A stretch of 64,000 nucleotides of DNA from Streptomyces flavotricini (lineage in GTDB: Bacteria; Actinomycetota; Actinomycetes; Streptomycetales; Streptomycetaceae): assembly GCF_020639365.1 (NCBI RefSeq), contig NZ_JAINUL010000001.1, forward strand, positions 8,450,546 to 8,514,545. The letters are read 5' to 3'. Shown piece by piece: positions 33,891 to 42,284 of this stretch. The position numbers and the translations under genes were made by a program. Within the stretch, counting starts at the first letter, position 1; each line of letters starts with the position of its first letter. The notes beneath the pieces were generated by a model, which searched no databases, was not told where the DNA came from, and saw only the letters and a program-made list of their open reading frames with translations.

Positions 33891-34217
33891 ATGACGACCG
33901 CCTTGATCGACCTGAGGACCGTGGCACGCGACCACCGCGGCCTGGGGATCGCCTTGGCCGGAGAGCTCGACTTCCATACGGCGGGACGAGTGGAACCACG
34001 CCTCGCCGAACTCGCCGGATTCGGCCACCGCAACATGGTCCTGGACTTGTCCGGGATCTCCTTCTGCGACAGCTCGGGCATCGAACTCTTCCTCCGGCTC
34101 CACCAGCGCTGCCGTAGCGCGGGCACGCAGCTCCTGCTCTGCGGCGTACCACCCCTGCTGGTCAAGTCCATGCAGGTGCTCGGTGTCGACCGCAGCCTGC
34201 CGCTCGCCGTGACGTGA
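33891..34217 (+). CDS. STAS-domain anti-sigma factor antagonist
   Basis: The 108-residue protein starts at ATG 33891 behind GGAGG. It is a single STAS domain: GIALAGELDFHTAGRVEPRL, then MVLDLSGISFCDSSGIELFL with the phosphorylatable Ser in the DSSG motif, and a C-terminal LLLCGVPPLLVKSMQVLGVD. Such proteins bind a partner anti-sigma kinase and release a sigma factor. No anti-sigma factor is adjacent. The DosR-like box upstream places it in the island's regulon. Confidence 0.88.
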   Translation: MTTALIDLRTVARDHRGLGIALAGELDFHTAGRVEPRLAELAGFGHRNMVLDLSGISFCDSSGIELFLRLHQRCRSAGTQLLLCGVPPLLVKSMQVLGVDRSLPLAVT

Positions 34218-34249
34218 TCGAGCGGGCGTCCGAATCTCGCCCCTGGACG

Positions 34250-34264
34250 GGGACCGTTCGGCCC
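34250..34264. promoter_or_regulatory. DosR-like box upstream of the PNPOx-fold gene
   Basis: GGGAC-CGTTC-GGCCC; it has a five-base spacer, one longer than the other boxes, and lies 80 bases before the start codon at 34344. Confidence 0.5.
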
Positions 34265-34343
34265 TGGTTCTCCCGTGGATCGCGGTGAAGGCTGGGACGC
34301 GGAAACTGCAAGGGCCCATCGGGGCCGGACGAAGGTAAGCAGC

Positions 34344-34838
34344 ATGGATCACGAAGGCAACGCGCTACGGGCCCGAGAGGTCGGTGACACGACAGCCCGC
34401 CGCTACATGCGGGAGCTGGACAGGGCCGAGGCTCTGCGGCTGCTCTCGACGGTGTCCCTGGGGCGCATCGTCTTCACACAGCACGCGCTGCCCGCCGTCC
34501 GACCGGTGAACCATCTCGTCGAGAACGAGGCCATCATCGTCCGGATACATGAGGACGGGGCATTGGCATCCCTGGCGGCACCCGCCGACGCTCCCGGCGT
34601 GGTGGTCGCTTACGAAGCGGACGTCATCGATTCCGTCACGCACCTCGGTTGGAGCGTTGTCGTCACCGGTTACGCGAGGGTGGTGTCAGATGCCGACGAG
34701 ACGGACCGGTACGCGCACTTGCTGCGTCCATGGGTGGCGCACCGGATGACCAGCACCCTGCGGATCCGTCCGGGTCTCGTCACCGGGTTCCGGCTGGAGG
34801 CGGACCCGACGCGGCCCGTGCCCGCGGCCCGGGGCTGA
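34344..34838 (+). CDS. Pyridoxamine 5'-phosphate oxidase-fold protein
   Basis: The 164-residue protein starts at ATG 34344 (GAAGG upstream). It has the split-barrel flavin fold: LLSTVSLGRIVFTQHALPAV, RPVNHLVENEAIIVRIHEDG, VVAYEADVIDSVTHLGWSVV and VTGYARVV. The C-terminal FRLEADP is typical of nitroimidazole-reductase-like/HugZ-type members. It would bind FMN, F420 or haem rather than make PLP. Similar genes belong to actinobacterial dormancy regulons, matching the DosR-like box upstream. Confidence 0.85.
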   Translation: MDHEGNALRAREVGDTTARRYMRELDRAEALRLLSTVSLGRIVFTQHALPAVRPVNHLVENEAIIVRIHEDGALASLAAPADAPGVVVAYEADVIDSVTHLGWSVVVTGYARVVSDADETDRYAHLLRPWVAHRMTSTLRIRPGLVTGFRLEADPTRPVPAARG

Positions 34839-34853
34839 CGCCCTGCCCCGGTC

Positions 34854-36572
34854 TCAGCCCCCTGTGGGGAGGGGAGCTCGCCAGACGAGCCTTGTACCCC
34901 CGTCATCCGGAGTCTCGTGAGTGAAGGAGCCGCCCAGGCTCTGCGCCCGCTCGTCGAGGTTGAGCAGGCCGCTTCTGCGGCCTTGGGCCGGAATGCCCTT
35001 CCCGTTGTCCGAGACGGTCAGCACGATCTCGCCCTGGCCGGCCTTGAGGGTCACTCCGACCCGGGTCGCCTGTGCGTGGCGGGCGGCGTTGCTGAGCAGC
35101 TCGCCCAGCACAGCCATGACGTGGTCGGCGATCTGCGGTGGTACGTCGGTGTCGAGCAGGCCTTCCATGCTCAGACGCGGCGGGTGACCGAGGGTGGTGG
35201 CCGCGTCGCCGACGGCACGGGCGGCGCGCGCCCGCAGACCAGGGCCGCCCTCGCGGTCCTTGGTACGCAGCCCGAAGATCGTCGACCGGATGATCTTGAT
35301 CGTTTCGTCCAGGTCGTCGACCGCCCGGCCGACCCTTTCGGCGGCCCCGTCGTGCTCGACGAGCCGGGCAGCGCTCTGCAAGGTCATGCCGGTGGCGAAG
35401 AGACGCTGGATCGCCAGGTCGTGCAGGTCACGGGCGATTCGGTCGCGCTCCTCCAGCAGTGCTATCTGCTCGGCGTCCCGGCGCCGCTCCGCCAGCTCCA
35501 AGGCGAGTGCGGCCTGACCGGCGAAGGCGACGAGCGGCTCCAGCTCGCCCTCGCCGAAAGCCGGTTCTCCCGCCGGGCGCGCAAGCAGCAGGACACCTCT
35601 GCTTTCGCCGCCCGCGGTGCCCAAAGGGACGGCCACGGCGGGCCCCAATCCTTCCTGAACCTGGGACTCAGCGGGATAGCGCTCGTCGGCCCAGGCCTGC
35701 ACCGCTGTGACGGGTTTGCCGGCCACGTGCGCCGCTCCTGCGAGCGTGCCCGCGAAGGGGACGACGAGACCTTGCCGCTCGGCTCCGTCCGCGTCGGCCG
35801 CGAACTCCACGACCAGGCCGTCGATACCCGCCACGGGCATGGCGATGTCAGCGAGGCGTGCCGCGGTGATCTCTTGTGCGCGGCGGGCGATGAGCTCCAG
35901 CACCGCCGGGCGGGAGCTGCCGGACAGCAGGCTCTCGGTGATCTCCGCATTGGCCCTGAGCCACCGCTGCTGGCGCTGAGAGCCCTCGTAGAGCCGCGCG
36001 TTGTCGATCGCGACACCCGCCGCCACCGAGAGGGTGGAGATCACCGTCTCGTCCTCGGTGTCGAAATCGATCCCGCCACGCTTGTCGGTCAGATAGAGAT
36101 TGCCGAACACCTCCTCGCGGACCCGGATCGGCACACCCAGGAACGTACGCATCGGCGGGTGATGGGCCGGAAAGCCGTAGGAAGAGGAGTGCGCGCCGAG
36201 ATCTGTCAGGCGCAGCGGTTCCGGGTGGTGGATGACCTCCCCCAGCAGGCCGTGGCCCGCCGGCAGGGGACCGATCTCGGCGATCTCCTCATCCGTGAGC
36301 CCCACGGTCAGGAACTGCGAAAGCGTACGGCCGTCCGGGCCGATCACTCCCAGCGCGCCGTACTCGGCGTCGACCAGCAGCGCGGCCGCCTCCACGATCC
36401 GCCGCAGTACCTGGGCGAGATCCAGCTCCCGCCCCACCGAAACCACGGCCTCCAGGAGGCTGTGCACCCGGTCCCGCGTACCGCGCACTTCGTCGATGCG
36501 CGCTTGGAGCTCGTCCAGCAGCTCGTCCAGCCGCATCCGCGGTACCTGCGTCAACGGATCCCTCACACCCAC
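34854..36572 (-). CDS. DevS/DosT/OsdK-like GAF-GAF sensor histidine kinase
   Basis: GTG 36572, eight bases after GGAGGGG, gives 572 residues (the frame is open to 36629). The layout is GAF1 (about 40-190), GAF2 (about 205-365), HisKA_3 (RDRIARDLHDLAIQRLFATG, phospho-acceptor His) and HATPase (GELLSNAARHAQA; DNGKGIPAQGRRSGL). In GAF1 the segment YGFPAHHPPMRTFLGVPIRV aligns with M. tuberculosis DevS around haem-ligand His149 (PYHPPMRTFLGVPVRV), so a haem ligand at His138 is predicted. It should sense O2, NO or redox state and phosphorylate the NarL-type regulators at 50203 and, if functional, 32905. Confidence 0.9.
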   Translation of the reverse strand: MGVRDPLTQVPRMRLDELLDELQARIDEVRGTRDRVHSLLEAVVSVGRELDLAQVLRRIVEAAALLVDAEYGALGVIGPDGRTLSQFLTVGLTDEEIAEIGPLPAGHGLLGEVIHHPEPLRLTDLGAHSSSYGFPAHHPPMRTFLGVPIRVREEVFGNLYLTDKRGGIDFDTEDETVISTLSVAAGVAIDNARLYEGSQRQQRWLRANAEITESLLSGSSRPAVLELIARRAQEITAARLADIAMPVAGIDGLVVEFAADADGAERQGLVVPFAGTLAGAAHVAGKPVTAVQAWADERYPAESQVQEGLGPAVAVPLGTAGGESRGVLLLARPAGEPAFGEGELEPLVAFAGQAALALELAERRRDAEQIALLEERDRIARDLHDLAIQRLFATGMTLQSAARLVEHDGAAERVGRAVDDLDETIKIIRSTIFGLRTKDREGGPGLRARAARAVGDAATTLGHPPRLSMEGLLDTDVPPQIADHVMAVLGELLSNAARHAQATRVGVTLKAGQGEIVLTVSDNGKGIPAQGRRSGLLNLDERAQSLGGSFTHETPDDGGTRLVWRAPLPTGG

Positions 36573-36716
36573 GTGCTTCCCCTCCGACGGCTCGCTCGGT
36601 TCCCCGATCCACGGCCAGCGTATCGACACGCGCAGGCCCGCCGGGCGTCGTTGCGCGCGGATGCCAGCCGAGACTGACGTGACCGAAGCGCCGGACGACG
36701 ACGGGGAGGAGACACC

Positions 36717-36857
36717 ATGGGCCTGAAGAAGGCGGTCTACGAGGACGCGCTGCTACGGCTCCAGACGGCGTGTTCTCGATGTCTGTGCCGTCGTAGAGGG
36801 TTTCGGCAGGCCGGTGTTCAGGATCGGGCCTCGAAGCCGGGCTTCTCCCGGTTGTGA
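36717..36857 (+). pseudogene. 5' stub of a polyphosphate kinase 2-like gene
   Basis: ATG 36717 after GGAGGAGA opens MGLKKAVYEDALLRLQ, matching the first residues of PPK2-family proteins (LKK..YE..L..LQ). After residue 16 the sequence is unrelated and stops at 36857. The kinase domain is deleted. Confidence 0.5.
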
Positions 36858-37425
36858 CGGCGCAGGTCCGCGGAACCCTTGAAGCGCCTGCAGACGACCA
36901 GTTGCAGGCGTGGGTGCTTTCGATGGGGAACTGCCCTTTCACGAAGCCGAGTCGACTCCGGCGGGGCAGGCTCTGACCACCAAGGAGGCCGCACGGTTCG
37001 GCCTCGGACGTCCGGCCCGTGACCTGGTCGCCGATTCACGGGACGCGGGGTCGGTCGCGCGGGACGGCTGCTGTACGTGCCGGTCACTGGTGGGCGGCGC
37101 GTTCTTGGGCGCCGTTACGCACGCTGCACGGCACCACAGCCAGCCGCCCGCGGCCTTCGCACCTCATGCAGACGCGTGACCGCGGGTTCGCCCCGCTGCG
37201 CCGCGGTTGCTTCGCAGGGCCGAAGGGCCCTGCGAAGCGACCGAACGGCTCCCCCGGAGAGTGCCGACCGGCCCGCCGCCAGGGACTGTTGCCGCCGGGA
37301 ATGAGGGGGCGCGAGTGACAGAGTTCAAGTGCTCCCCGAGGCGCCCCCAGAGGGCGCCCGGCCGGGCGCACATCCCATTGCGGCGCCCGTCGAGCGCACC
37401 TTCCGTCTTACCTCCGGGGGACCCC
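36858..37425. other. Intergenic/deletion scar upstream of the arc operon
   Basis: No gene is supported. Short protein-like pieces (for example LQLVVCRRFKGSADLRRHNR on the minus strand near 36850) suggest remnants. The arcA promoter region lies at its right end. Confidence 0.4.
37211..37236. promoter_or_regulatory. DosR-like box inside a larger palindrome, upstream of arcA
   Basis: TTCGCAGGGCC (37211-37221) and GGCCCTGCGAA (37226-37236) are perfect inverted repeats around GAAG. Their inner part GGGCC-GAAG-GGCCC (37217-37230) fits the island's GGGNC-N4-GNCCC box. It lies 190 bases before the arcA start. Confidence 0.55.
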
Positions 37426-38649
37426 ATGACGTTTCACGTCGACTCCGAGACCGGCCGGCTGCGCCAGGTCATCCTGCACCGCCCCGACCGCGAAATGACA
37501 CGCCTCACACCCACCAACAAGGACGAGCTCCTCTTCGACGACGTGCTGTGGGCCAAGCGCGCCCGCGACGAGCACGATGCGTTCGCCGATGTCCTGCGGG
37601 ACCGCGGAGTGCGCGTGCACCTCCTCGCCGACCTGCTCACCGAGACGTTGGACGGCATTGAGGCGCGGCAGCTCGTGCTGGACCGGGTCTTCGACGAACG
37701 CGAGTTCGGCATCCTCGGCACCGACCGGCTCCGCACGCACTTCGACTCCTTGGAGCCGGCCGCCCTGACCGCCTGCCTCATCGGCGGCGTCACCAAGGCG
37801 GAACTGCTCGAGCGCACGGGCCCGATACCGAGCGTACGACTGCACGCCATGGCGCCCGACGACTTCCTCCTCGCGCCGCTGCCCAACCATCTGTTCACCC
37901 GCGACACCTCGTGCTGGGTGTACGACGGTGTGAGCGTCAACCCGATGAACAAGCGGGCACGCCGCCGTGAAACCGTTCACTTCGAAGCCCTCTACCAGCA
38001 CCACCCCCTCTTCGCGAAGGGGGAGTTCCACCGGTGGTCCGACGGGCAGGCGGCCTATCCCGCCACCATCGAGGGCGGCGACGTCCTGGTCATCGGCAAC
38101 GGCGCGGTGCTCGTCGGCATGAGCGAGCGCACCACGCCTCAGGCCGTGGAGAATCTCGCCCTGCGTATGTTCGCGGCGGGTTCCGCTCAGCGGGTCGTGG
38201 CCGTCAGCCTGCCGAAGAGCCGCAGCTTCATGCACCTCGACACGGTCATGACGATGGTCAGCGGTGACACCTTCACCCGATACGCCGGCCTCGGCATGCT
38301 GCCTTCCTCCACGATCGAACCGGGGGCAGGCGGGGAGGGGCTGAGGGTCACCGACCACGCCCCCGAGGACATGGACCGGGCCATCGCCGACGCGCTGGGT
38401 CTGCCGTCCATCAACGTCCTCACTCCGAGCCAGGACCTGCGGTCCGCCGAGCGGGAGCAGTGGGACGACGGCTGCAACGTGCTGGCCGTGGAGCCCGGTG
38501 TGGTCGTCGCCTACGAGCGCAACGTGACCACCAACACCCACCTGCGCAAGAGCGGGATCGAGGTGATCACCGTGCGAGGCAGCGAACTCGGCCGGGGTCG
38601 TGGCGGCCCGCGGTGCATGAGCTGTCCCATCGAGCGCGAGGCCGCCTGA
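37426..38649 (+). CDS. arcA: Arginine deiminase
   Basis: The 407-residue protein starts at ATG 37426 (CTCCGGGGG upstream); an in-frame extension to 37207 crosses the promoter box. It hydrolyses arginine to citrulline and ammonia. Family blocks are present: SETGRLRQVILHRPDREMTR, PNHLFTRDTSCWVYDGVSVN (Asp and Arg of the active site), ATIEGGDVLVIGNGAVLVGM, KSRSFMHLDTVMTMV (catalytic His/Asp) and RGGPRCMSCPIERE with catalytic Cys397. It is the first gene of arcA-arcB-arcC-transporter, the fermentative ATP-yielding arginine pathway. Confidence 0.96.
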   Translation: MTFHVDSETGRLRQVILHRPDREMTRLTPTNKDELLFDDVLWAKRARDEHDAFADVLRDRGVRVHLLADLLTETLDGIEARQLVLDRVFDEREFGILGTDRLRTHFDSLEPAALTACLIGGVTKAELLERTGPIPSVRLHAMAPDDFLLAPLPNHLFTRDTSCWVYDGVSVNPMNKRARRRETVHFEALYQHHPLFAKGEFHRWSDGQAAYPATIEGGDVLVIGNGAVLVGMSERTTPQAVENLALRMFAAGSAQRVVAVSLPKSRSFMHLDTVMTMVSGDTFTRYAGLGMLPSSTIEPGAGGEGLRVTDHAPEDMDRAIADALGLPSINVLTPSQDLRSAEREQWDDGCNVLAVEPGVVVAYERNVTTNTHLRKSGIEVITVRGSELGRGRGGPRCMSCPIEREAA

Positions 38650-38714
38650 CCACCCCTACCGCGTCCCCGCCATCCGCCCGCCGCACACACCCCGTACGCA
38701 TCAAGGAGCCCGCC

Positions 38715-39716
38715 ATGCACGACGACCTGCACCAGCGCCCGTTCGTAAAGGAACTCGACTTCACTCCCGAGGAGTTCCGCCACCTGCTGGAACTCTCCGC
38801 CTCCATCAAGACGGCCCGCCGCGAGGGACGCGAGGAGCAGCGGCTGCGCGGCAAGAACATCGCCGTCATCTTCGAGAAGACCTCGACGAGGACCCGATGC
38901 GCCTTCGAAGTGGCCGCTCACCAGCAGGGCGCGCACGTGACCTACCTCGATCCGGCCGGCTCCCAGCTCGGGCACAAGGAATCCATCAAGGACACCGCAC
39001 GCGTCCTCGGCCGTTACTACGACGGGATCGAATACCGGGGCAGCGAGCAGCGCCTGGTGGAGGAGCTGGCTCAGCACGCCGGCGTTCCGGTCTGGAACGG
39101 CCTGACGGACCAGTGGCACCCCACCCAGTCGCTCGCCGACGTTCTCACCATGTGGGAGCACACCGACAAGCCGCTGAACCAGGTGTCCTTCGCCTACCTG
39201 GGCGACGCCAGGAACAACGTCGGCAATTCCCTGCTGATCGTCGCGGCGATGCTCGGCATGGACGTACGCATGGTCGGCCCGCGATCCCTGCACAACTCCT
39301 CCGATGTCGTCGACCACGCGCGGCGGGCGGCGGCCGTCAGCGGTGCGCGCATCACCCTGACCGAGGACGTGACCGAAGGCGTGGCCGGCGTCGACTTCGT
39401 CTACACCGACGTATGGCTCTCCATGGGAGAGCCGCCGGAGATGTGGGACGAGCGCATAGCCCTGCTCAAGCGGTACCAGGTGACAGCGAAGACCCTGGAG
39501 GCGACGGGCAACCCGGAGGTCAAGTTCATGCACTGCCTTCCGGCCTTCCACAACAGCGACACCACCGTCGGCGCCAAGATCGCTGCGCGGACCGGCATGA
39601 CCGCACTGGAGGTCACCGAGGAGGTGTTCGAGTCCTCGCACTCCATCGTGTTCGACCAGGCCGAGAACCGGCTCCACACCATCAAGGCCGTCCTCGTCGC
39701 CACCCTCGGCGACTGA
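38715..39716 (+). CDS. arcB: Catabolic ornithine carbamoyltransferase
   Basis: The 333-residue protein starts at ATG 38715 after AAGGAG. Signatures are FEKTSTRTRCAFEVAAHQQG (carbamoyl-phosphate site STRTR), WNGLTDQWHPTQSLADVLTM (HPTQ), YLGDARNNVGNSLL, and KFMHCLPAFHNSDTTVG (HCLP, ornithine-site Cys). The length and the position inside the arc operon mark the catabolic type, which here runs citrulline plus phosphate to ornithine and carbamoyl phosphate. An anabolic argF is expected elsewhere in the genome. Confidence 0.96.
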   Translation: MHDDLHQRPFVKELDFTPEEFRHLLELSASIKTARREGREEQRLRGKNIAVIFEKTSTRTRCAFEVAAHQQGAHVTYLDPAGSQLGHKESIKDTARVLGRYYDGIEYRGSEQRLVEELAQHAGVPVWNGLTDQWHPTQSLADVLTMWEHTDKPLNQVSFAYLGDARNNVGNSLLIVAAMLGMDVRMVGPRSLHNSSDVVDHARRAAAVSGARITLTEDVTEGVAGVDFVYTDVWLSMGEPPEMWDERIALLKRYQVTAKTLEATGNPEVKFMHCLPAFHNSDTTVGAKIAARTGMTALEVTEEVFESSHSIVFDQAENRLHTIKAVLVATLGD

Positions 39717-39748
39717 ACGGCATCCCCTCGACCTCCGGAGAACACGTC

Positions 39749-40696
39749 ATGCGTGTAGTCGTCGCATTGGGCGGCAACGCCCTGCTCCGCCGCGAGGAGC
39801 GGCCGGACGCCGCTGTGCAGCTCGCCAACATCCGCGCTGCCGTGTCCGCGCTCGCCCCCCTCGCGCACGAGCACGAACTCGTCATCACCCACGGCAACGG
39901 ACCTCAGGTCGGCGTGCTCGCTCTCCAGAGCGCCGCCGACCGCTCCCTGAGCAGCCCCTACCCCTTCGACGTCCTCGGCGCGGAGACCCAGGGCATGATC
40001 GGCTACTGGCTGCTCCAGTCCCTGCAGAACGCCCTGCCCGAACGGCAGGTCTGCGCCCTGCTCAACCAGACCCTCGTCTCCGCTGCCGACCCCGCCTTCA
40101 CCGACCCGGCCAAATTCGTGGGCCCGGTCTACGACCGGACCGAAGCGGAGCGACTGGCCGCCGAACGCGGCTGGACGGTCAAGCAGGACGGCGCCCACTG
40201 GCGACGCGTCGTACCGTCCCCCCGTCCACAACGCGTCGTGGAGACCCGGCTCATCCGGCTGCTGCTCACCTCGGGAGCGGTGGCCGTGTGCGCAGGAGGC
40301 GGCGGCGTGCCGGTGATCCGTGACGAACAGGGGCAGCTGACCGGCGTCGAAGCCGTGGTGGACAAGGACCTCACCGCCGCCCTCCTGGCCGAGGCGCTCG
40401 ACGCCGACGCGCTCCTGCTCCTCACGGACGTTCCCCACGTCTCGCTCGGCTACGGCACCCCCGGCGCCGTGCCCATCGGACGGACCACGCCTGCGGCCCT
40501 GAGAGCCCAGCAGTTCCCCGCCGGATCCATGGGACCCAAGGTCGACGCCGTGTGCCGGTTCGTCGAGCTCACCGGCGGAATGGCGGCCATCGGTGCTCTC
40601 GAAGACGCCCGAGCCATCCTCGACGGAGCCGCCGGCACCGTCGTCACACCCAGCGGCAGCTACGCGAAGCCCGCCACGACGGAACACAGGACCTGA
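39749..40696 (+). CDS. arcC: Carbamate kinase
   Basis: The 315-residue protein starts at ATG 39749 (CCGGAG upstream). It transfers phosphate from carbamoyl phosphate to ADP, the energy-yielding step. Amino-acid-kinase features are VVVALGGNALLRRE, VITHGNGPQVGVLALQ, VCAGGGGVPVIRD, GVEAVVDKDLTAALLAEALD (the KD of the active site) and MGPKVDAVCRFVE. It is in an operon with arcA and arcB upstream, and the transporter gene starts two bases after its stop. Confidence 0.96.
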   Translation: MRVVVALGGNALLRREERPDAAVQLANIRAAVSALAPLAHEHELVITHGNGPQVGVLALQSAADRSLSSPYPFDVLGAETQGMIGYWLLQSLQNALPERQVCALLNQTLVSAADPAFTDPAKFVGPVYDRTEAERLAAERGWTVKQDGAHWRRVVPSPRPQRVVETRLIRLLLTSGAVAVCAGGGGVPVIRDEQGQLTGVEAVVDKDLTAALLAEALDADALLLLTDVPHVSLGYGTPGAVPIGRTTPAALRAQQFPAGSMGPKVDAVCRFVELTGGMAAIGALEDARAILDGAAGTVVTPSGSYAKPATTEHRT

Positions 40697-40697
40697 C

Positions 40698-42230
40698 ATG
40701 ACTCTGCAGAGCGCACCCGCATCCCCGCAGCCGGCCAGAGCTAGAACGGACTCCGGCGCGCCCGACGCCCCACGGCGGCGGCTTCGGTTCCCGTCCGCCT
40801 TCACCGTCCTGTTCGTCGTCACCGTCGCAGTCTGGGCCCTGACGTTCGTCATCCCCGCCGGCCGCTACGACAGCAAGGACGGCAGCCCCGTCCCGGGCAC
40901 CTACCACTCCGTAGAACTGACCACCGGATTCTGGGAGCGGCTCAAAGACCTGTTCCTCGCCCCGGTCAACGGTCTCTACGGCGTCACCGATGCCGGGACC
41001 GGCCTCACCGCACCCGGCGGGACCGGCTCCTTCGCGGGCGCGGCCGGCGTGTTCCTCTTCATACTGGCCGTGGGAGCGTTCATCACCGTCACGATGCGCA
41101 CCGGGGCACTCACGACGGGAGTGGCGCGCCTCGCGCAGCGTCTGCACCACCGCAGGACCCTGCTGCTGGTGGTCCTGCTGACGGTGTTCTCCCTCGGCGG
41201 GACCACGTACGGCATGGCCGAGGAAACCCTCGGCTTCTACGGGCTGATGATCCCCCTGATGCTGAGCCTGGGCTACGACCGCATGGTCGCCGCGACGGTC
41301 GTCATGGTGGGAGCCGGGGTCGGCACCCTCGCGTCGACCGTCAACCCCTTTGCCACCGGAGTGGCTTCCGACAGCGCCGGCATCGGCACGGGAGACGGCA
41401 TCGTCCTGCGACTGGTGATGTGGGCCTGCCTGACGGCCCTGGCAGCCGCTTACGTCGTGCGCTATGCCCGCCGCGTCACCGAGGACCCCTCCCGGTCGCT
41501 GACACCCCTCACCGAAGACGACCTCCGCATCAAGGCCGAGGGTGGCGAAGCGGCGAAGCTCACGAGTCGCCAGCGCACGGTCCTGTACCTCTTCGCGACC
41601 ACGTTCCTCTTCATGATCTTCGCCGTCGTCCCCTGGTCCGATCTTCACGTCACCTTCCTGCCCACCCTCGGCTGGTACTTCCCCGAACTCGCCGCCCTGT
41701 TCATCGTCGCGGCGGTCGCCGTGGGGCTGGTCGGCGGCCTGGGCGAGAAGGGAACGGTGAACGCCGTCACCGCCGGCGCAGGGGACTTCATCGGAGCGGC
41801 GTTGATCGTCATGCTGGCCCGGGGAGTCACGGTGATCATGAACAACGCCAGTGTCACCGACACCATCCTCGACGTCCTGCAGAGCGCGGTGGCCGACACG
41901 TCCTCCGGCGTGTTCGCCGTACTGATGTTCGCGGTGAACCTCCCGCTGGCCTTCTTCGTCCCCTCCTCGTCCGGCCACGCGGCGCTCGCCATGCCCATCC
42001 TCGCCCCCCTGGCCGACTTCGCCGGAGTGAGCCGAGCCCTGGTGGTGACCGCGTACCAGTCGGCTTCCGGATGGGTGAACCTCGTTACGCCCACCTCAGC
42101 CGTCGTCATGGGAGGCCTCGCCCTTGCCAAGATCCGCTACGACCGGTACCTGCGCTTCATGGCACCACTGATGGGTGCTCTGCTAGTGGCCGTCGCCGGA
42201 TTCCTCGCACTCGGTGCGGCAGTGCGCTGA
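40698..42230 (+). CDS. arcD: YfcC/ArcD-type transporter (probable arginine/ornithine antiporter)
   Basis: The 510-residue protein starts at ATG 40698. It has about 12 membrane segments (FTVLFVVTVAVWALTFVIPA, GVFLFILAVGAFITVTM, LLLVVLLTVFSLGGTTYGMA, ALFIVAAVAVGLVGGLGEKG and others). The motif FVIPAGRYD near the N-terminus and the C-terminal block PSSSGHAALAMPILAPLADF are those of the YfcC/DUF3360 and C4-dicarboxylate carrier-like superfamily, which includes arginine/ornithine antiporters in arc operons. Operon position supports arginine import with ornithine export. It is not the APC-type ArcD of Pseudomonas. Confidence 0.88.
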   Translation: MTLQSAPASPQPARARTDSGAPDAPRRRLRFPSAFTVLFVVTVAVWALTFVIPAGRYDSKDGSPVPGTYHSVELTTGFWERLKDLFLAPVNGLYGVTDAGTGLTAPGGTGSFAGAAGVFLFILAVGAFITVTMRTGALTTGVARLAQRLHHRRTLLLVVLLTVFSLGGTTYGMAEETLGFYGLMIPLMLSLGYDRMVAATVVMVGAGVGTLASTVNPFATGVASDSAGIGTGDGIVLRLVMWACLTALAAAYVVRYARRVTEDPSRSLTPLTEDDLRIKAEGGEAAKLTSRQRTVLYLFATTFLFMIFAVVPWSDLHVTFLPTLGWYFPELAALFIVAAVAVGLVGGLGEKGTVNAVTAGAGDFIGAALIVMLARGVTVIMNNASVTDTILDVLQSAVADTSSGVFAVLMFAVNLPLAFFVPSSSGHAALAMPILAPLADFAGVSRALVVTAYQSASGWVNLVTPTSAVVMGGLALAKIRYDRYLRFMAPLMGALLVAVAGFLALGAAVR

Positions 42231-42250
42231 ATCGCTACGGGGCAGGCAAG

Positions 42251-42284
42251 TGGCCGGCTGGTCGGGACACCGACCAGCCGGCCA
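42251..42284 (+). terminator. Terminator of the arc operon
   Basis: GGCCGGCTGGTCGG (42252-42265) pairs perfectly with CCGACCAGCCGGCC (42270-42283) around a four-base loop, 21 bases after the transporter stop. There is no U-tract, as is common for Streptomyces terminators. Confidence 0.8.

Noticed and set aside
34917..36677. A 586-codon plus-strand frame opposite the histidine kinase
   Set aside because: The kinase on the minus strand has complete GAF, HisKA_3 and HATPase motifs; the opposite frame has none.
37207..37425. N-terminal extension of arginine deiminase
   Set aside because: The frame is open upstream of ATG 37426 but it is low-complexity and crosses the palindromic promoter box; the ADI family starts at MTFHVDSE-like sequence.
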